64,000 bases of DNA. Origin: an uncultured Erythrobacter sp. Its GTDB lineage: Bacteria > Pseudomonadota > Alphaproteobacteria > Sphingomonadales > Sphingomonadaceae. The DNA is taken from NCBI RefSeq assembly GCF_958304185.1, contig NZ_OY284433.1, positions 1,364,001 through 1,428,000 of the forward strand. Reading direction: 5' to 3'. The notes under the pieces are model-generated. The model was not told the origin of the DNA, did no database searches, and saw only the letters and a program-made list of their open reading frames with translations. Below, one piece after another: positions 7,994 through 16,109 of this stretch. Position numbers and translations under genes: made by a program. The first letter of the stretch is position 1. Each line of letters opens with the position of its first letter.

Positions 7994-8007
7994 TGGCGGA
8001 GCAGGTG
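7994..8007. repeat. Candidate attachment site at the tRNA-Ser 3' end
   Basis: These 14 bases (TGGCGGAGCAGGTG) are the reverse complement of the tRNA 3' end with CCA and match 751-764 exactly. They bound the integrase side of the element. The extent of the true crossover region cannot be read from one sequence. Confidence 0.6.
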
Positions 8008-8084
8008 GGATTCGAACCCACGATACGCTTTTGACGTATACACACTTTCCAGGCGTGCGCCTTCGACCACTCGGCCACTGCTCC
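7994..8084 (-). tRNA. tRNA-Ser (anticodon GGA)
   Basis: Read on the minus strand the sequence begins GGAGCAGTGGCCGAGTGGTC and ends CTGCTCC, G, CCA, giving a 7-bp acceptor stem. The anticodon loop CTGGAAA gives anticodon GGA. A long variable arm follows, and the T-arm GTGGGTTCGAATCCCAC is standard, so this is a class II serine tRNA. The CCA end is encoded. Its last 14 bases are repeated at 751-764, so it is the likely attachment target, left intact by integration. Confidence 0.97.
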
Positions 8085-8102
8085 GTTTGTTGCACGCGCT
8101 CG

Positions 8103-8127
8103 GTCAGCGAAGCGGTAGCGCAACAAG
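8103..8127. repeat. Short repeat also found inside the DASS transporter gene
   Basis: The stretch AGCGAAGCGGTAGCGCAACAAG closely resembles AGCGGAGCGGTAGGGCAACAAG at about 18096-18117, which is inside a coding region. The match has 20 of 22 bases. It may be a mobile or slipped short sequence of the genome. Confidence 0.4.
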
Positions 8128-8187
8128 CACGCGCCACTAGCCGCGAATGGATTGCTTCGCAAGGCGCGTGGTGGCACCAATGCGCGC

Positions 8188-9249
8188 ATGAGAACTTTGC
8201 TTCTGGCGGCTTCGGCTGCGCTCGCCCTTGCCCTGCCTGTTTCTGCTCAGGAGGAACCCAAGGGAGCGCCTGCGCCTTCCGAGATCGTCGCCGCTGCGCC
8301 CAAGGCGGATTGGGTGGCGATCCCGGCGGAGGATCTGCTGGTGATGACCCTCGCGCCGGACGCGGAGGGCAAACCGAGGCAGGTGGTGATCCAGCTGATG
8401 CCTGCGCCGTTCAGCCAAGGCTGGGTGCACAACATCCGCCTGTTTGCGCGCTCAGGCTGGTATGACGGCATCTCGGTCAACCGGGTGCAGGACAATTATG
8501 TTACCCAGTGGGGCGATCCCAATTACGACAACCCGGAAGCGACGGGAAAGCCCAAGCCGCTGCCCGAGGGGCTGAAGGTGATGGGGGAGGCGGAGTATAT
8601 CACGCGCGCCTCACGCGAAACCGTGCCCTCGGTTTGGACCTCGGCAGGAAAGTTTCCCTTTGACGCGGCGATCACCCCTTTCCGGAGCTTCGGGGCTGGC
8701 ACCGTACCCTCGCGCTTCGCGGATTCCTACACTTCGTTGGCGGGCTTCGCAGGAGGCTTTCCCGTCGGCCTCGCTATCGAGGGCACGAAGGCCAAGCGCG
8801 CGGTGCCAACGGGGCCGGACATTGCCTGGCCCGTCCACTGCTACGGCATGGTCGGCGTCGGTCGGAACTATTCGCCGGACACCGGCTCGGGCGCGGAGCT
8901 TTATACCGTGATCGGCCATGCGCCTCGGCATCTAGATCGCAATATCGCGCTGGTCGGCCGAGTGATTGAGGGGATGCAGCATCTCTCCTCGCTCCCGCGC
9001 GGGTCGGGCGATCTGGGCTTCTACACCGCTGAGGAGGCGGGCAAGCGCACGCCGATCCTGTCGGTGCGGGTGGCGAGTGATCTGGCCGCGTCCGAACAGC
9101 CAGCGTTCGAATATCTCTCGACCGAAAGCGACACCTTCGCGACCTACGCCGAGGCCATCGCCAACCGCCGCGATCCGTTCTTCATCACGCCCGCAGGCGG
9201 CGCGGATATCTGCAACATCCGCGTGCCGGTGCGACGGGTGGCGGATTAG
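8188..9249 (+). CDS. Periplasmic cyclophilin-type peptidyl-prolyl isomerase
   Basis: From the ATG at 8188 the protein has 353 residues and a clear signal peptide (MRTLLLAASAALALALPVSA). The cyclophilin core shows WVHNIRLFARSGWYDGIS and TQWGDP, which correspond to the family's FxxLV/YDGxxFHRV and QGGDP motifs; this is a divergent version with Trp for Gly. Cyclophilins turn proline peptide bonds during folding. The protein is longer than usual and probably periplasmic. An upstream ATG at 8152 would spoil the signal peptide. It is the first core gene after the tRNA. Confidence 0.85.
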   Translation: MRTLLLAASAALALALPVSAQEEPKGAPAPSEIVAAAPKADWVAIPAEDLLVMTLAPDAEGKPRQVVIQLMPAPFSQGWVHNIRLFARSGWYDGISVNRVQDNYVTQWGDPNYDNPEATGKPKPLPEGLKVMGEAEYITRASRETVPSVWTSAGKFPFDAAITPFRSFGAGTVPSRFADSYTSLAGFAGGFPVGLAIEGTKAKRAVPTGPDIAWPVHCYGMVGVGRNYSPDTGSGAELYTVIGHAPRHLDRNIALVGRVIEGMQHLSSLPRGSGDLGFYTAEEAGKRTPILSVRVASDLAASEQPAFEYLSTESDTFATYAEAIANRRDPFFITPAGGADICNIRVPVRRVAD

Positions 9250-9480
9250 GTTTCACGCAGAGACGCGGAGAAGGAAGGGAGACGCGGAGAGGTCAGCCCT
9301 CGGTCACGCCAGTGAGTTTCTTTTTCACACAAAGACACGAAGACACGAAGATGTGGTGCAAACCCGCAACCGCGCACGGCCTCTTCGTGCCTTGGTGGCT
9401 TCGTGTGATTCTAAAAGCGGCTTCGCCGCAATCCCACGCAGGGCTTGCCATCCTCCTCCACGCCTCTGCTTGAGGCAACC
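9250..9480. repeat. Nested inverted repeat, family A copy 1
   Basis: Directly after the cyclophilin stop, the sequence opens with GTTTCACGCAGAGACGCGGAG. An inner pair follows: ACACAAAGACACGAAGACAC near 9326 and CTCTTCGTGCC...GGCTTCGTGTG near 9380-9410. The right outer end (CGCCTCTGCTTGAGGC, about 9462-9477) is decayed. The same nested design is seen at 26131-26365. No transposase is present, so it is like a miniature element or a long structured intergenic repeat. Confidence 0.6.
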
Positions 9481-9528
9481 TCTTGTCTTCTCATAATTCA
9501 ATAACTTAAGCGGCGCGTAACAATCTTG

Positions 9529-9646
9529 CGAAGTTGACAAAGCTGACAGGGTGTCAAGCGCTGATTTTGGCATATTTCTTCATAATTTCAGATCTTTGCG
9601 CGCGAAAATCGAAATTGACACTTTCGCAAACCGCCCCCCCCCCCCC
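9529..9646. repeat. Family B repeat with poly-C tract, copy 1
   Basis: About 100 bases from GAAGTTGACAAAGCTGACAG to TTGACACTTTCGC match 55056-55153 in both order and words: GTTGACA, GGGTGTCAAGCGC, a central AT-rich part, then a GAA(A/G)TTGACACTT close. The words TTGACA and TGTCAA are inverted to each other. It is followed by 13 Cs at 9634-9646; the other copy is followed by 10 Gs. Nothing in it looks coding. Confidence 0.6.
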
Positions 9647-9739
9647 GGCACGGGGCGAAAATCATAGGGCCGACAATGTGAAAGAGCCGTCTAGCGGTTT
9701 ATGGCCAAAGCACCCTGTAGGAAACCGGGTGCCGCTTCG

Positions 9740-10080
9740 CCGGGTTCGCGCAGGGATCGCAGAGGAGCTGGGAGCGCGGAGAAGGTTACGCGGCGTTGCC
9801 GCGAGGGTTTCTCGCAGAGGCGCAGAGAAACAAGGGCAGACGCAGAGGGATTATGCGTGCCGAAGGCACCATCCTCACCAGCAACGTCGCGGCAAGCCGG
9901 AATGTCCGATGAGGAGCGCGGCTTCGCCGCGAGCGCGACATCTCTGCGTCTCTTTTTCCTCTGCGATCTCTGCGTGAAACCCCGCCGCGCAGCCGCGCAA
10001 CCTTCTGCACGAACCCACAGAGAACCCCTCCGTCACCGCTTCGCGGTGCCGCCTCCCCATTGCTCCGCAACGCAGAGGGA
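9740..10080. repeat. Family A fragments, copy 2
   Basis: This stretch before the VOC gene holds GTTTCTCGCAGAGGCGCAGAG near 9808 and the inverted CCTCTGCGATCTCTGCGTGA near 9958, which would bound a 170-base element like copy 1 but without the inner CACGAAG pair. Extra single words (CGCAGGGATCGCAGAGGAG near 9750, ACGCAGAGGGAC near 10071) suggest decayed or overlapping copies. Together with copies A1 and B1 it fills the 830-base gap between the cyclophilin and VOC genes; no gene is supported there. Confidence 0.5.
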
Positions 10081-10082
10081 CT

Positions 10083-10445
10083 TCAAGGCACCCGCTGCAT
10101 CAGCTCGATGCGGTTGCCGAAGGGGTCTTCGGTGAAGAACCGGGCGTAGCCTGCCACCGGCTTGTCATCGCGGGTCGCGCAACCCGCTTGCACCAGCCGC
10201 GCGCGCAAACCGCGAAGGTCATCGACCAGCAGCGCCGGGTGCGCCTTGGTTGCCGGACGGAAATCAGGATCGACGCCGATATGCAGGCTCACCGCACCGC
10301 CGGTGAACCAGCAGCCGCTGGGCGACAGGTTGGCGGGCTTGGGCACTTCGGTCATCCCCAACAGCCCGACAAAGAAGGCGCGGGCCTGATCCTCGCCGCC
10401 CGCCGGAATGGCGAGTTGCACGTGATCCAGCCCGATGATCGCCAT
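10083..10445 (-). CDS. VOC (glyoxalase/bleomycin resistance) family protein
   Basis: This 120-residue single-domain protein has the paired beta-alpha-beta-beta-beta folds of the vicinal oxygen chelate family. It begins IGLDHVQLAIPAG and ends with FFTEDPFGNRIELMQ, where the histidine and the last glutamate fit the family's metal ligands. The substrate is unknown. Its start overlaps the stop of the rsh gene (TAATG), so it is translated with it. Confidence 0.85.
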   Translation of the reverse strand: MAIIGLDHVQLAIPAGGEDQARAFFVGLLGMTEVPKPANLSPSGCWFTGGAVSLHIGVDPDFRPATKAHPALLVDDLRGLRARLVQAGCATRDDKPVAGYARFFTEDPFGNRIELMQRVP

Positions 10446-12535
10446 TACTGGCGCTCGGCCTGAGCCACCGCGTCGCTGGCGCGCAGGGCGGAGATGATGC
10501 GGTTGAGATGCCCCACATCCTGCACCTCGACCTCGACGTCATAGGTGACGAAAGGATGGTCGATATGGGCCTGCATCAGCGTGGTCACGTTGGCCTTGTT
10601 CTGCGCGAAGATCCCCGCCATTTCCGCCAGCGTGCCGAGCCGGTCGTAGATCGTCACCGATAGCTGGCCGACCGCGCCGACCGAGCGGTTGCCCCAGGCA
10701 AGGTCAATCCAGTCGCTGTCCACGCCGCTCGCCAGCATCAGGCAGTCGATTGCGTGGACCAGCACGGTCTCGCCCTTGCGGCGGATGCCGACGATGCGGT
10801 CACCGGGGACGGGGTGGCAGCAGGGGGCGAGATCGAAGGCGACGCCGGGTGTGAGGCCGCGGATCGAGATCGCGCTTTCACGCCGCTCCCAGTGCTCGTT
10901 GTCCTCGATGCCCGCGGTGCAGCCGGGGACGAGCGCTTCCATCACCTCGCGGTCGGCAATCTTGGCGGCGCCGATCGCGTACATCAGGTCGTCAGGCTCT
11001 TCCATGCCGAGCCGTTCCACGGCGGCGCGGATCGCCTTCTTGCCGATCCGGGCAGGCACGCGCGCGGCGATTTCGTCGAACAGCTTGGAGCCGATCTCGG
11101 CGACTTCAGCACGTTCTTTCATCCGCACCGCGCGGCGGATCGCGGCGCGCGCCTTGCCGGTGACGACGAAGCTGAGCCATGACAATTGCGGGCTGGCGTG
11201 TGGGTTCTTGATGATCTCCACCACGTCGCCATTGGCCAGCGGCGTGCGCAGCGGCATGTGCCGCCCGTTGATCTTCACCCCTGCCGTCTGCGTGCCAAGG
11301 TTGGTGTGCACCGCAAAGGCAAAATCCACCGCAGTCGCGCCCTTGGGCAGCTGGAACAGCGCGCCTTTGGGGGTGAAGGCGAAGATGCGATCCTGATAGA
11401 TCGCCATGCGCGTATGTTCGAGCAGTTCCTCGGCATCGTGACTGGCATCGACGATCTCGATCAGGTCGCGCAGCCAGCCCACCTCGCCATCAGGCCGGTC
11501 ACCCTGCTTGTAGGCCCAGTGCGCGGCGAGGCCATATTCGTTGAGGCGGTGCATCTCGCGCGTGCGGATCTGCACTTCGACGCGCATCGAGTTTTCGTAC
11601 ATCAGCGAGGTGTGCAGCGACCGGTAACCGTTCGACTTCGGGGTCGAGATGTAATCCTTGAACCGCCCGGGCAGGAACTGCCACGTGGTGTGGAGGATGC
11701 CCAAGGCCTGGTAGCAATCGCCCTCGCTTTCGGTGAGGACGCGGAAGGCCATGATGTCGGTGACTTGTTCGAAGCTGACATGGCGTTCGGCCATCTTGTG
11801 CCAGATCGAAAAGGGGTGCTTCTCGCGCCCGTAGACTTCGACCTTGAGACCCGCTTCGGCGAGGCGCTGCTTCATCGTGAGGGCGATTGCATCGACCTGC
11901 CCGCCGTCCTGCGAACGCAGCTGGTCGAGCCGGTTGGCGATGGTGGCGTGGGCTTCCGGCTCCAGCTCGCGGAAGGCCAGCGCCTGCATTTCGTGCATGT
12001 ATTCGTACATGCCCACCCGCTCGGCGAGCGGGGCGTAGATATCCATCGTCTCACGCGCGATGCGCTGGCGTTTCTCCGGCGACTTGATGAAATGCAGCGT
12101 GCGCATATTGTGCAGCCGGTCAGCGAGCTTGACCAGCAGCACGCGGATGTCTTCCGACATGGCGAGCAGGAACTTGCGCAGGTTTTCGGCCGCGCGCTCG
12201 TTCTCGGGCATCGCCTCGATCTTGGAGAGCTTGGTGACGCCGTCTACCAGCCGCGCGACCTCGGGGCCGAAATGCGTCTCGATATCCTCGATCGTGGCGA
12301 GGGTGTCTTCCACCGTATCGTGCAGCAGCGCGGTGATGATGGTCGCCACGTCGAGCTTCAGATCGGTCATCAGCCCGGCGACTTCGACCGGGTGGGAGAA
12401 ATAGGGATCGCCCGAGGCTCGCTTCTGGGTGCCGTGCTTCTGCACGGTATAGACATAGGCGCGGTTGAGCATCGCCTCGTCGGCGTCGGGATCGTATTCG
12501 AGGACCTTCTCGACGAGTTCGTATTGGCGCAGCAT
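10445..12535 (-). CDS. rsh: Bifunctional (p)ppGpp synthetase/hydrolase (Rsh)
   Basis: From the ATG at 12535 the protein has 696 residues in the standard long RelA/SpoT layout. The HD hydrolase domain is intact (His72-Asp73 in LLHDTVEDT, with an upstream HPVEVAG). The synthetase domain follows with KSNGYRSLHTSL and EVQIRTREMHRLNEYG, then a TGS domain near 380-440, and a C-terminal ACT domain. It makes and breaks ppGpp, the starvation signal. In alphaproteobacteria one Rsh usually does both jobs. The longer frame to 12571 adds twelve unlikely residues. It is divergent from the MazE/Doc pair with 80 bases between. Confidence 0.95.
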   Translation of the reverse strand: MLRQYELVEKVLEYDPDADEAMLNRAYVYTVQKHGTQKRASGDPYFSHPVEVAGLMTDLKLDVATIITALLHDTVEDTLATIEDIETHFGPEVARLVDGVTKLSKIEAMPENERAAENLRKFLLAMSEDIRVLLVKLADRLHNMRTLHFIKSPEKRQRIARETMDIYAPLAERVGMYEYMHEMQALAFRELEPEAHATIANRLDQLRSQDGGQVDAIALTMKQRLAEAGLKVEVYGREKHPFSIWHKMAERHVSFEQVTDIMAFRVLTESEGDCYQALGILHTTWQFLPGRFKDYISTPKSNGYRSLHTSLMYENSMRVEVQIRTREMHRLNEYGLAAHWAYKQGDRPDGEVGWLRDLIEIVDASHDAEELLEHTRMAIYQDRIFAFTPKGALFQLPKGATAVDFAFAVHTNLGTQTAGVKINGRHMPLRTPLANGDVVEIIKNPHASPQLSWLSFVVTGKARAAIRRAVRMKERAEVAEIGSKLFDEIAARVPARIGKKAIRAAVERLGMEEPDDLMYAIGAAKIADREVMEALVPGCTAGIEDNEHWERRESAISIRGLTPGVAFDLAPCCHPVPGDRIVGIRRKGETVLVHAIDCLMLASGVDSDWIDLAWGNRSVGAVGQLSVTIYDRLGTLAEMAGIFAQNKANVTTLMQAHIDHPFVTYDVEVEVQDVGHLNRIISALRASDAVAQAERQ

Positions 12536-12615
12536 CCCGATGAATATGGGGGCGGTGCTGCGGGCGGGCAAGCGCGATTGTTGCAGGGGCGAAGACAGCG
12601 TGTTATAACGGGCGT

Positions 12616-12843
12616 ATGAACACGACCCTCAAGATCACCAAGATTGGCAATTCGGCTGCCGTGATCCTCACCAAAGAGGTGTTGGCACAGCTGCGCGCCG
12701 AAGTGGGTGATACGATCCATCTGACCCAGTCGCCCGAGGGATGGCATCTGACGCCCTATGATCCCGCCTTCGAGAAGCAGATGGCGCTGGCCGAACAAAT
12801 CATGCGCGAAGATCGCGACATCCTCAAGGTTCTGGCCAAGTAA
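12616..12843 (+). CDS. MazE/AbrB-type antitoxin
   Basis: This 75-residue protein has an N-terminal AbrB swapped-hairpin DNA-binding domain (LKITKIGNSAAVILTKEVL, then VGDTIHL), followed by a helical tail that would bind and block the toxin. Twelve bases separate it from the Fic/Doc gene. Antitoxins of this type usually repress their own promoter; a TATAAC box lies just upstream near 12603. Confidence 0.85.
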   Translation: MNTTLKITKIGNSAAVILTKEVLAQLRAEVGDTIHLTQSPEGWHLTPYDPAFEKQMALAEQIMREDRDILKVLAK

Positions 12844-12855
12844 GCGAAGGGTGCG

Positions 12856-13257
12856 ATGACCGACTCCCGCTCCGAGCCAGTCTGGCTCGACAGCCGCATC
12901 GCCTATGCTGTCCACGACCGCCAGCTTGCCGAGCATGGCGGCGGGGTTGGCTTGCGCGATGCGGGCGCGCTGGAATCAGCGTTGGCCCGGCCGATCAATC
13001 GCTGGAATTACGGCGAGGATGAAATGGTCCAGCTCGCGGCCGCTTATGCCTTCGGCATTGCCCGCAATCACCCCTTCGTCGATGGCAACAAACGGACCGC
13101 TTGGATCATGGCGCGCCTGTTTCTTATGGCCAACGCGGTTGAAATCGCTTTCGACAAGGTGGACGCAACCAATACCGTGATCGCCCTAGCCGCCGGAAAG
13201 CTCTCCGAGGACGAGCTCGCCGACTGGTTCCGGCAGCGGGTGGTGGCGGTGGGGTGA
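12856..13257 (+). CDS. doc: Doc-type Fic toxin
   Basis: This 133-residue protein has the Fic/Doc motif HPFVDGNKRTA at residues 72-82, with the catalytic histidine and the NKR ending typical of Doc rather than the NGR of AMP-transferring Fic proteins. Doc of phage P1 phosphorylates elongation factor Tu and stops translation. Size and position after an AbrB-type antitoxin match a phd/doc-like module. The pair sits in core DNA beside rsh, which is suggestive but need not mean a functional link. Confidence 0.9.
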   Translation: MTDSRSEPVWLDSRIAYAVHDRQLAEHGGGVGLRDAGALESALARPINRWNYGEDEMVQLAAAYAFGIARNHPFVDGNKRTAWIMARLFLMANAVEIAFDKVDATNTVIALAAGKLSEDELADWFRQRVVAVG

Positions 13258-13298
13258 CAGCTTTCCCTGCCTGCCGCGCTGGCAAGCACGAGGCAAAG

Positions 13299-13778
13299 CT
13301 ACGGCGCGTACCAATCGGCCGGGTCGACGCCGGTGACGGTCTCGCCCGCCTTCACGGCCACATCGATCGCGGACCTGTCAGTGCAGGCAACGTCCAGCCC
13401 GCATCGGACCGCTTCGTTGTAATAGGCGCGATAGCCCGCTTCGTAATCATCGGTGCGCGCCCAGACGTGATAGGTGCCGACCGGCAAATCCAGCGCATAG
13501 GCATTGTCCTTGAACCCGCCCTTGCAGGTGACTTCGCCCGACGTGGTTTCTTCGGCGCAGACCTCCAGATCATCCGGCAGATAATCGCTGGGGTAGCTCA
13601 GGCTTCCGGCAATCTTTCCTGCCTCGGGCGCTGCCTGGGCCGGGGCAGGCGTGGGGGCGGTCTGGGACTGCCCGGCATCCTCATCCGAGCCGCTGCACGC
13701 CGCCAGAGCCATCACCATAGCGATGATGGCCGCGCGCCTGCCAAGCCGCACCGGACCGGCGCCGCGCCTCAGCTCCAC
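13299..13778 (-). CDS. Putative lipoprotein
   Basis: This 159-residue protein has a basic N-terminus, a hydrophobic stretch and a lipobox (MALAAC, Cys at about 28), followed by a proline- and alanine-rich linker. The folded part contains four to six cysteines (EVCAEETTSGEVTC, RCGLDVACTD), which could form disulfides in the periplasm. No function is recognised. Its start overlaps the end of hemF by ten bases, so the two are probably cotranscribed. Confidence 0.75.
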   Translation of the reverse strand: MELRRGAGPVRLGRRAAIIAMVMALAACSGSDEDAGQSQTAPTPAPAQAAPEAGKIAGSLSYPSDYLPDDLEVCAEETTSGEVTCKGGFKDNAYALDLPVGTYHVWARTDDYEAGYRAYYNEAVRCGLDVACTDRSAIDVAVKAGETVTGVDPADWYAP

Positions 13779-14623
13779 GTCGCCCTTGGCGGCAGGCTCA
13801 TCAGGATCGCGTCGATATTGCCGCCGGTCTTCAAGCCGAAGATCGTGCCGCGGTCATAGACGAGATTGAACTCGGCATAGCGGCCGCGATACTCGAACAT
13901 CTGCGCTTCGTCGGCGGCATCGAAGGGCGTGTTCATCCGCTTGCGCACGATCATCGAATACACTGCGAGGAACTGCTTGCCGATATCCTTGATGAATTCA
14001 AAATTGCGCGCGAAACCGGCGTCATCGGCGCATTCGAGATGGTCGGCGAATATCCCGCCCACGCCCCGGCCCACTTGCCGGTGGGGGATGTAGAAGTACT
14101 CCTCCGCCCACTTGCTGTAGCGCTCGTAATAGGTCGGATTATGCGGATCGCAGGCGGCCTGCATCGCGGCGTGGAAGTCTGCCGTGTCTTCCGCGTAGGG
14201 GATCGGCGGGTTCAGATCCGCTCCGCCGCCGAACCACGCCTTGGTGGTGGTGAGGAAGCGGGTGTTCATATGCACCGCAGGGACGTGTGGGTTGCTCATA
14301 TGCGCCACAAGGCTGATGCCCGTGGCGACAAAGCCCGGAGCATCCGCGCTCGCCCCGTTGATCGAGCCGGCGAATTCCTTGGCGAAGCTACCGCGCACGG
14401 TCGAGACATTCACCCCGACCTTTTCGAACACCTTGCCCTTCATCAATCCCATCACCCCGCCGCCGGGATCGGGATTGCCGTCTTCCTCACGGTTCCAAGG
14501 AGTGTATTGGAAGCTGGCGTCAGAGCCCGCCTCACGTTCGATCGCTTCAAATTCCGCGCAAATCTGGTCGCGCAGGCTTTCGAACCATACCTTCGCCTGC
14601 GCCGTCTTGTCGGACCAATCCAT
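13769..14623 (-). CDS. hemF: Oxygen-dependent coproporphyrinogen III oxidase
   Basis: From the ATG at 14623 the protein has 284 residues, the usual size. Family stretches are clear: RPPGGGV-like NPDPGGGVMGLMKGKVFEK, MNTRFLTTTKAWFGGGADLN, and NLVYDRGTIFGLKTGG near the C-terminus. The enzyme oxidatively decarboxylates coproporphyrinogen III to protoporphyrinogen IX in heme synthesis. The open frame extends to 14764, but that part reads through a dispersed repeat (near 14634-14660) and is not conserved enzyme. The divergent neighbour is pdeM. Confidence 0.95.
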   Translation of the reverse strand: MDWSDKTAQAKVWFESLRDQICAEFEAIEREAGSDASFQYTPWNREEDGNPDPGGGVMGLMKGKVFEKVGVNVSTVRGSFAKEFAGSINGASADAPGFVATGISLVAHMSNPHVPAVHMNTRFLTTTKAWFGGGADLNPPIPYAEDTADFHAAMQAACDPHNPTYYERYSKWAEEYFYIPHRQVGRGVGGIFADHLECADDAGFARNFEFIKDIGKQFLAVYSMIVRKRMNTPFDAADEAQMFEYRGRYAEFNLVYDRGTIFGLKTGGNIDAILMSLPPRATWS

Positions 14624-14630
14624 AAATTCC

Positions 14631-14661
14631 CGTTCACCCTGAGTGTGTCGAAGGGTTGCCC
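14631..14661. repeat. Dispersed repeat, family D copy 1
   Basis: The words CCGTTCACCCTGAGTGTGTC and GAAGGGT form a degraded copy of the CCCTTCGACAAGCTCAGGGC palindrome family seen twice at 40168-40258. It lies just before the hemF start. Confidence 0.6.
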
Positions 14662-14762
14662 TTCTCCCGAGCCAACGGGTTAGCCAGAAAGGCAATGCTT
14701 CGACAAGCGCGGCATGAACGGTTTTTGTTGCGAATGGGGAGAAAGCCCGCAAAGGAGGGATC

Positions 14763-15470
14763 ATGGTTCCCGCTATGTTCGCCCCCTTCCCCTTCGCCGG
14801 GCATGAAATGCTGCTGGGCCCGGCGCGCGCGCTGTATTGGCCGGCGGAGCGCGCACTGCTGGTCGCCGATCTGCATCTGGAAAAGGCGAGCTGGTTTGCG
14901 GCGCGGGGCCAACTGCTCCCGCCCTATGACAGCCGCGACACGCTGGAACGGTTGGCGGATGCGGTGCGGGTGACAGGCGCACGGCGCGTCATCACGCTGG
15001 GCGACAACTTCCACGATGACGCGGGCGCCTTGCGGCTGGATGCGCATTGCACCGGAATGCTCGAGGCGCTGACCCGAGCGCTCGACTGGGTGTGGATCAC
15101 CGGCAACCACGACGAACAATTGCCCAAAGGCTTCGGCGGGACGATCCTGTCTGAGCTGCAAGTCGGCGGGATCACCCTGCGCCACGAAGCCCGCGCCGGA
15201 GAAACCGCGCCGGAGCTGTCGGGCCACTATCACCCCAAGCTGCGCGTGAATGTCCGCAATCGCCACATCGCCCGCCCTTGCGCGGTCATGGGGCGCAGTG
15301 CCACCGGGGCCGAGCGCATGATCCTCCCCGCTTTCGGCACGCTCACCGGCGGGATGGATGCGGGCGCGCCGGAGATCCTGAGCGCGCTGCAACCCGCACA
15401 GCGGATCGAAGCGCTGATGCCCGCGCGTGACCGGATCGCGCGGTTTCCGCTATGGCAGGCGGCAGCGTAA
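14763..15470 (+). CDS. pdeM: PdeM-like metallophosphoesterase
   Basis: This 235-residue protein has the metal-binding motifs of the calcineurin-like family: DLHLEK near 39, LGDNFHDD near 80, ITGNHDE near 115 and SGHYHPK near 155. It matches the ligase-associated DNA damage response endonuclease PdeM. In many bacteria pdeM is found with a helicase, an ATP-dependent ligase and an exonuclease; here none of these is beside it. A start at 14775 is possible. Confidence 0.85.
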   Translation: MVPAMFAPFPFAGHEMLLGPARALYWPAERALLVADLHLEKASWFAARGQLLPPYDSRDTLERLADAVRVTGARRVITLGDNFHDDAGALRLDAHCTGMLEALTRALDWVWITGNHDEQLPKGFGGTILSELQVGGITLRHEARAGETAPELSGHYHPKLRVNVRNRHIARPCAVMGRSATGAERMILPAFGTLTGGMDAGAPEILSALQPAQRIEALMPARDRIARFPLWQAAA

Positions 15471-15544
15471 GACTCTACCTAGCGCTCGCCCGCGTTTCGC
15501 ACTAAGGAGCGCGCAGTAAGTAAGCCACGACAGGAGAACACCCC

Positions 15545-16087
15545 ATATCACGTCCACCCCGGCGCTCGATGGCCCCGCCCGTAAAAAGCGGCCCTCGTTT
15601 TGATAACATGATCAATGTCCCCAAGGTCCGCGTCATTGATGACGAAGGCGAAAACCTTGGCGTGATGTTCACCCGCGAAGCGATTGAGCAGGCCAATGAA
15701 AAGGGCCTGAACCTCGTCGAAGTGTCCCCCAACGCGGACCCACCGGTGTGCAAGTATCTTGATGTCGGCAAGTTCCGCTTTGAAGCGCAGAAGAAGGCCA
15801 ACCTGGCGCGCAAGACGCAGAAGACCCAGGATATCAAAGAAGTGAAGATGCGGCCGAACATCGACACCCATGATTATGACGTGAAGATGCGCAACGTCGC
15901 CAAGTTCATCGATCATGGCGACAAGGTGAAGATCACCCTGCGGTTCCGTGGCCGTGAAATGGCCCACCAGCACCTTGGCATGGACCTCCTCAAAAAGGTG
16001 CAGGACGACGTCGCCGAGATTGCCAAGGTCGAAGCCTTCCCGCGGCTGGAAGGCCGCCAGATGCTGATGGTGCTCGCACCAAAGTAA
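15545..16087 (+). CDS. infC: Translation initiation factor IF-3, probable AUA start
   Basis: The body of IF-3 is unmistakable ([20 protein letters not shown] near the start, then [17 protein letters not shown] and [12 protein letters not shown]). The nearest ATG is at 15569 but has no ribosome binding site. Eight codons upstream in frame is ATA at 15545, with AGGAG eight bases before it. IF-3 genes classically use a rare start codon (AUU in E. coli) because IF-3 rejects such starts and so limits its own synthesis. I therefore choose 15545, giving 180 residues. IF-3 binds the 30S subunit and checks initiation. Confidence 0.9.
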   Translation: MSRPPRRSMAPPVKSGPRFDNMINVPKVRVIDDEGENLGVMFTREAIEQANEKGLNLVEVSPNADPPVCKYLDVGKFRFEAQKKANLARKTQKTQDIKEVKMRPNIDTHDYDVKMRNVAKFIDHGDKVKITLRFRGREMAHQHLGMDLLKKVQDDVAEIAKVEAFPRLEGRQMLMVLAPK

Positions 16088-16109
16088 GCACCTGCATTCA
16101 GGCAAAGGC

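Noticed and set aside
9534-10135. Plus-strand open frames over the repeat area
   Set aside because: They run through dispersed repeats and have no ribosome site or protein-like sequence.
11186-12619. Long plus-strand frame of 477 residues opposite rsh
   Set aside because: It is the shadow of rsh; the encoded sequence is rich in His and Arg and has no family.
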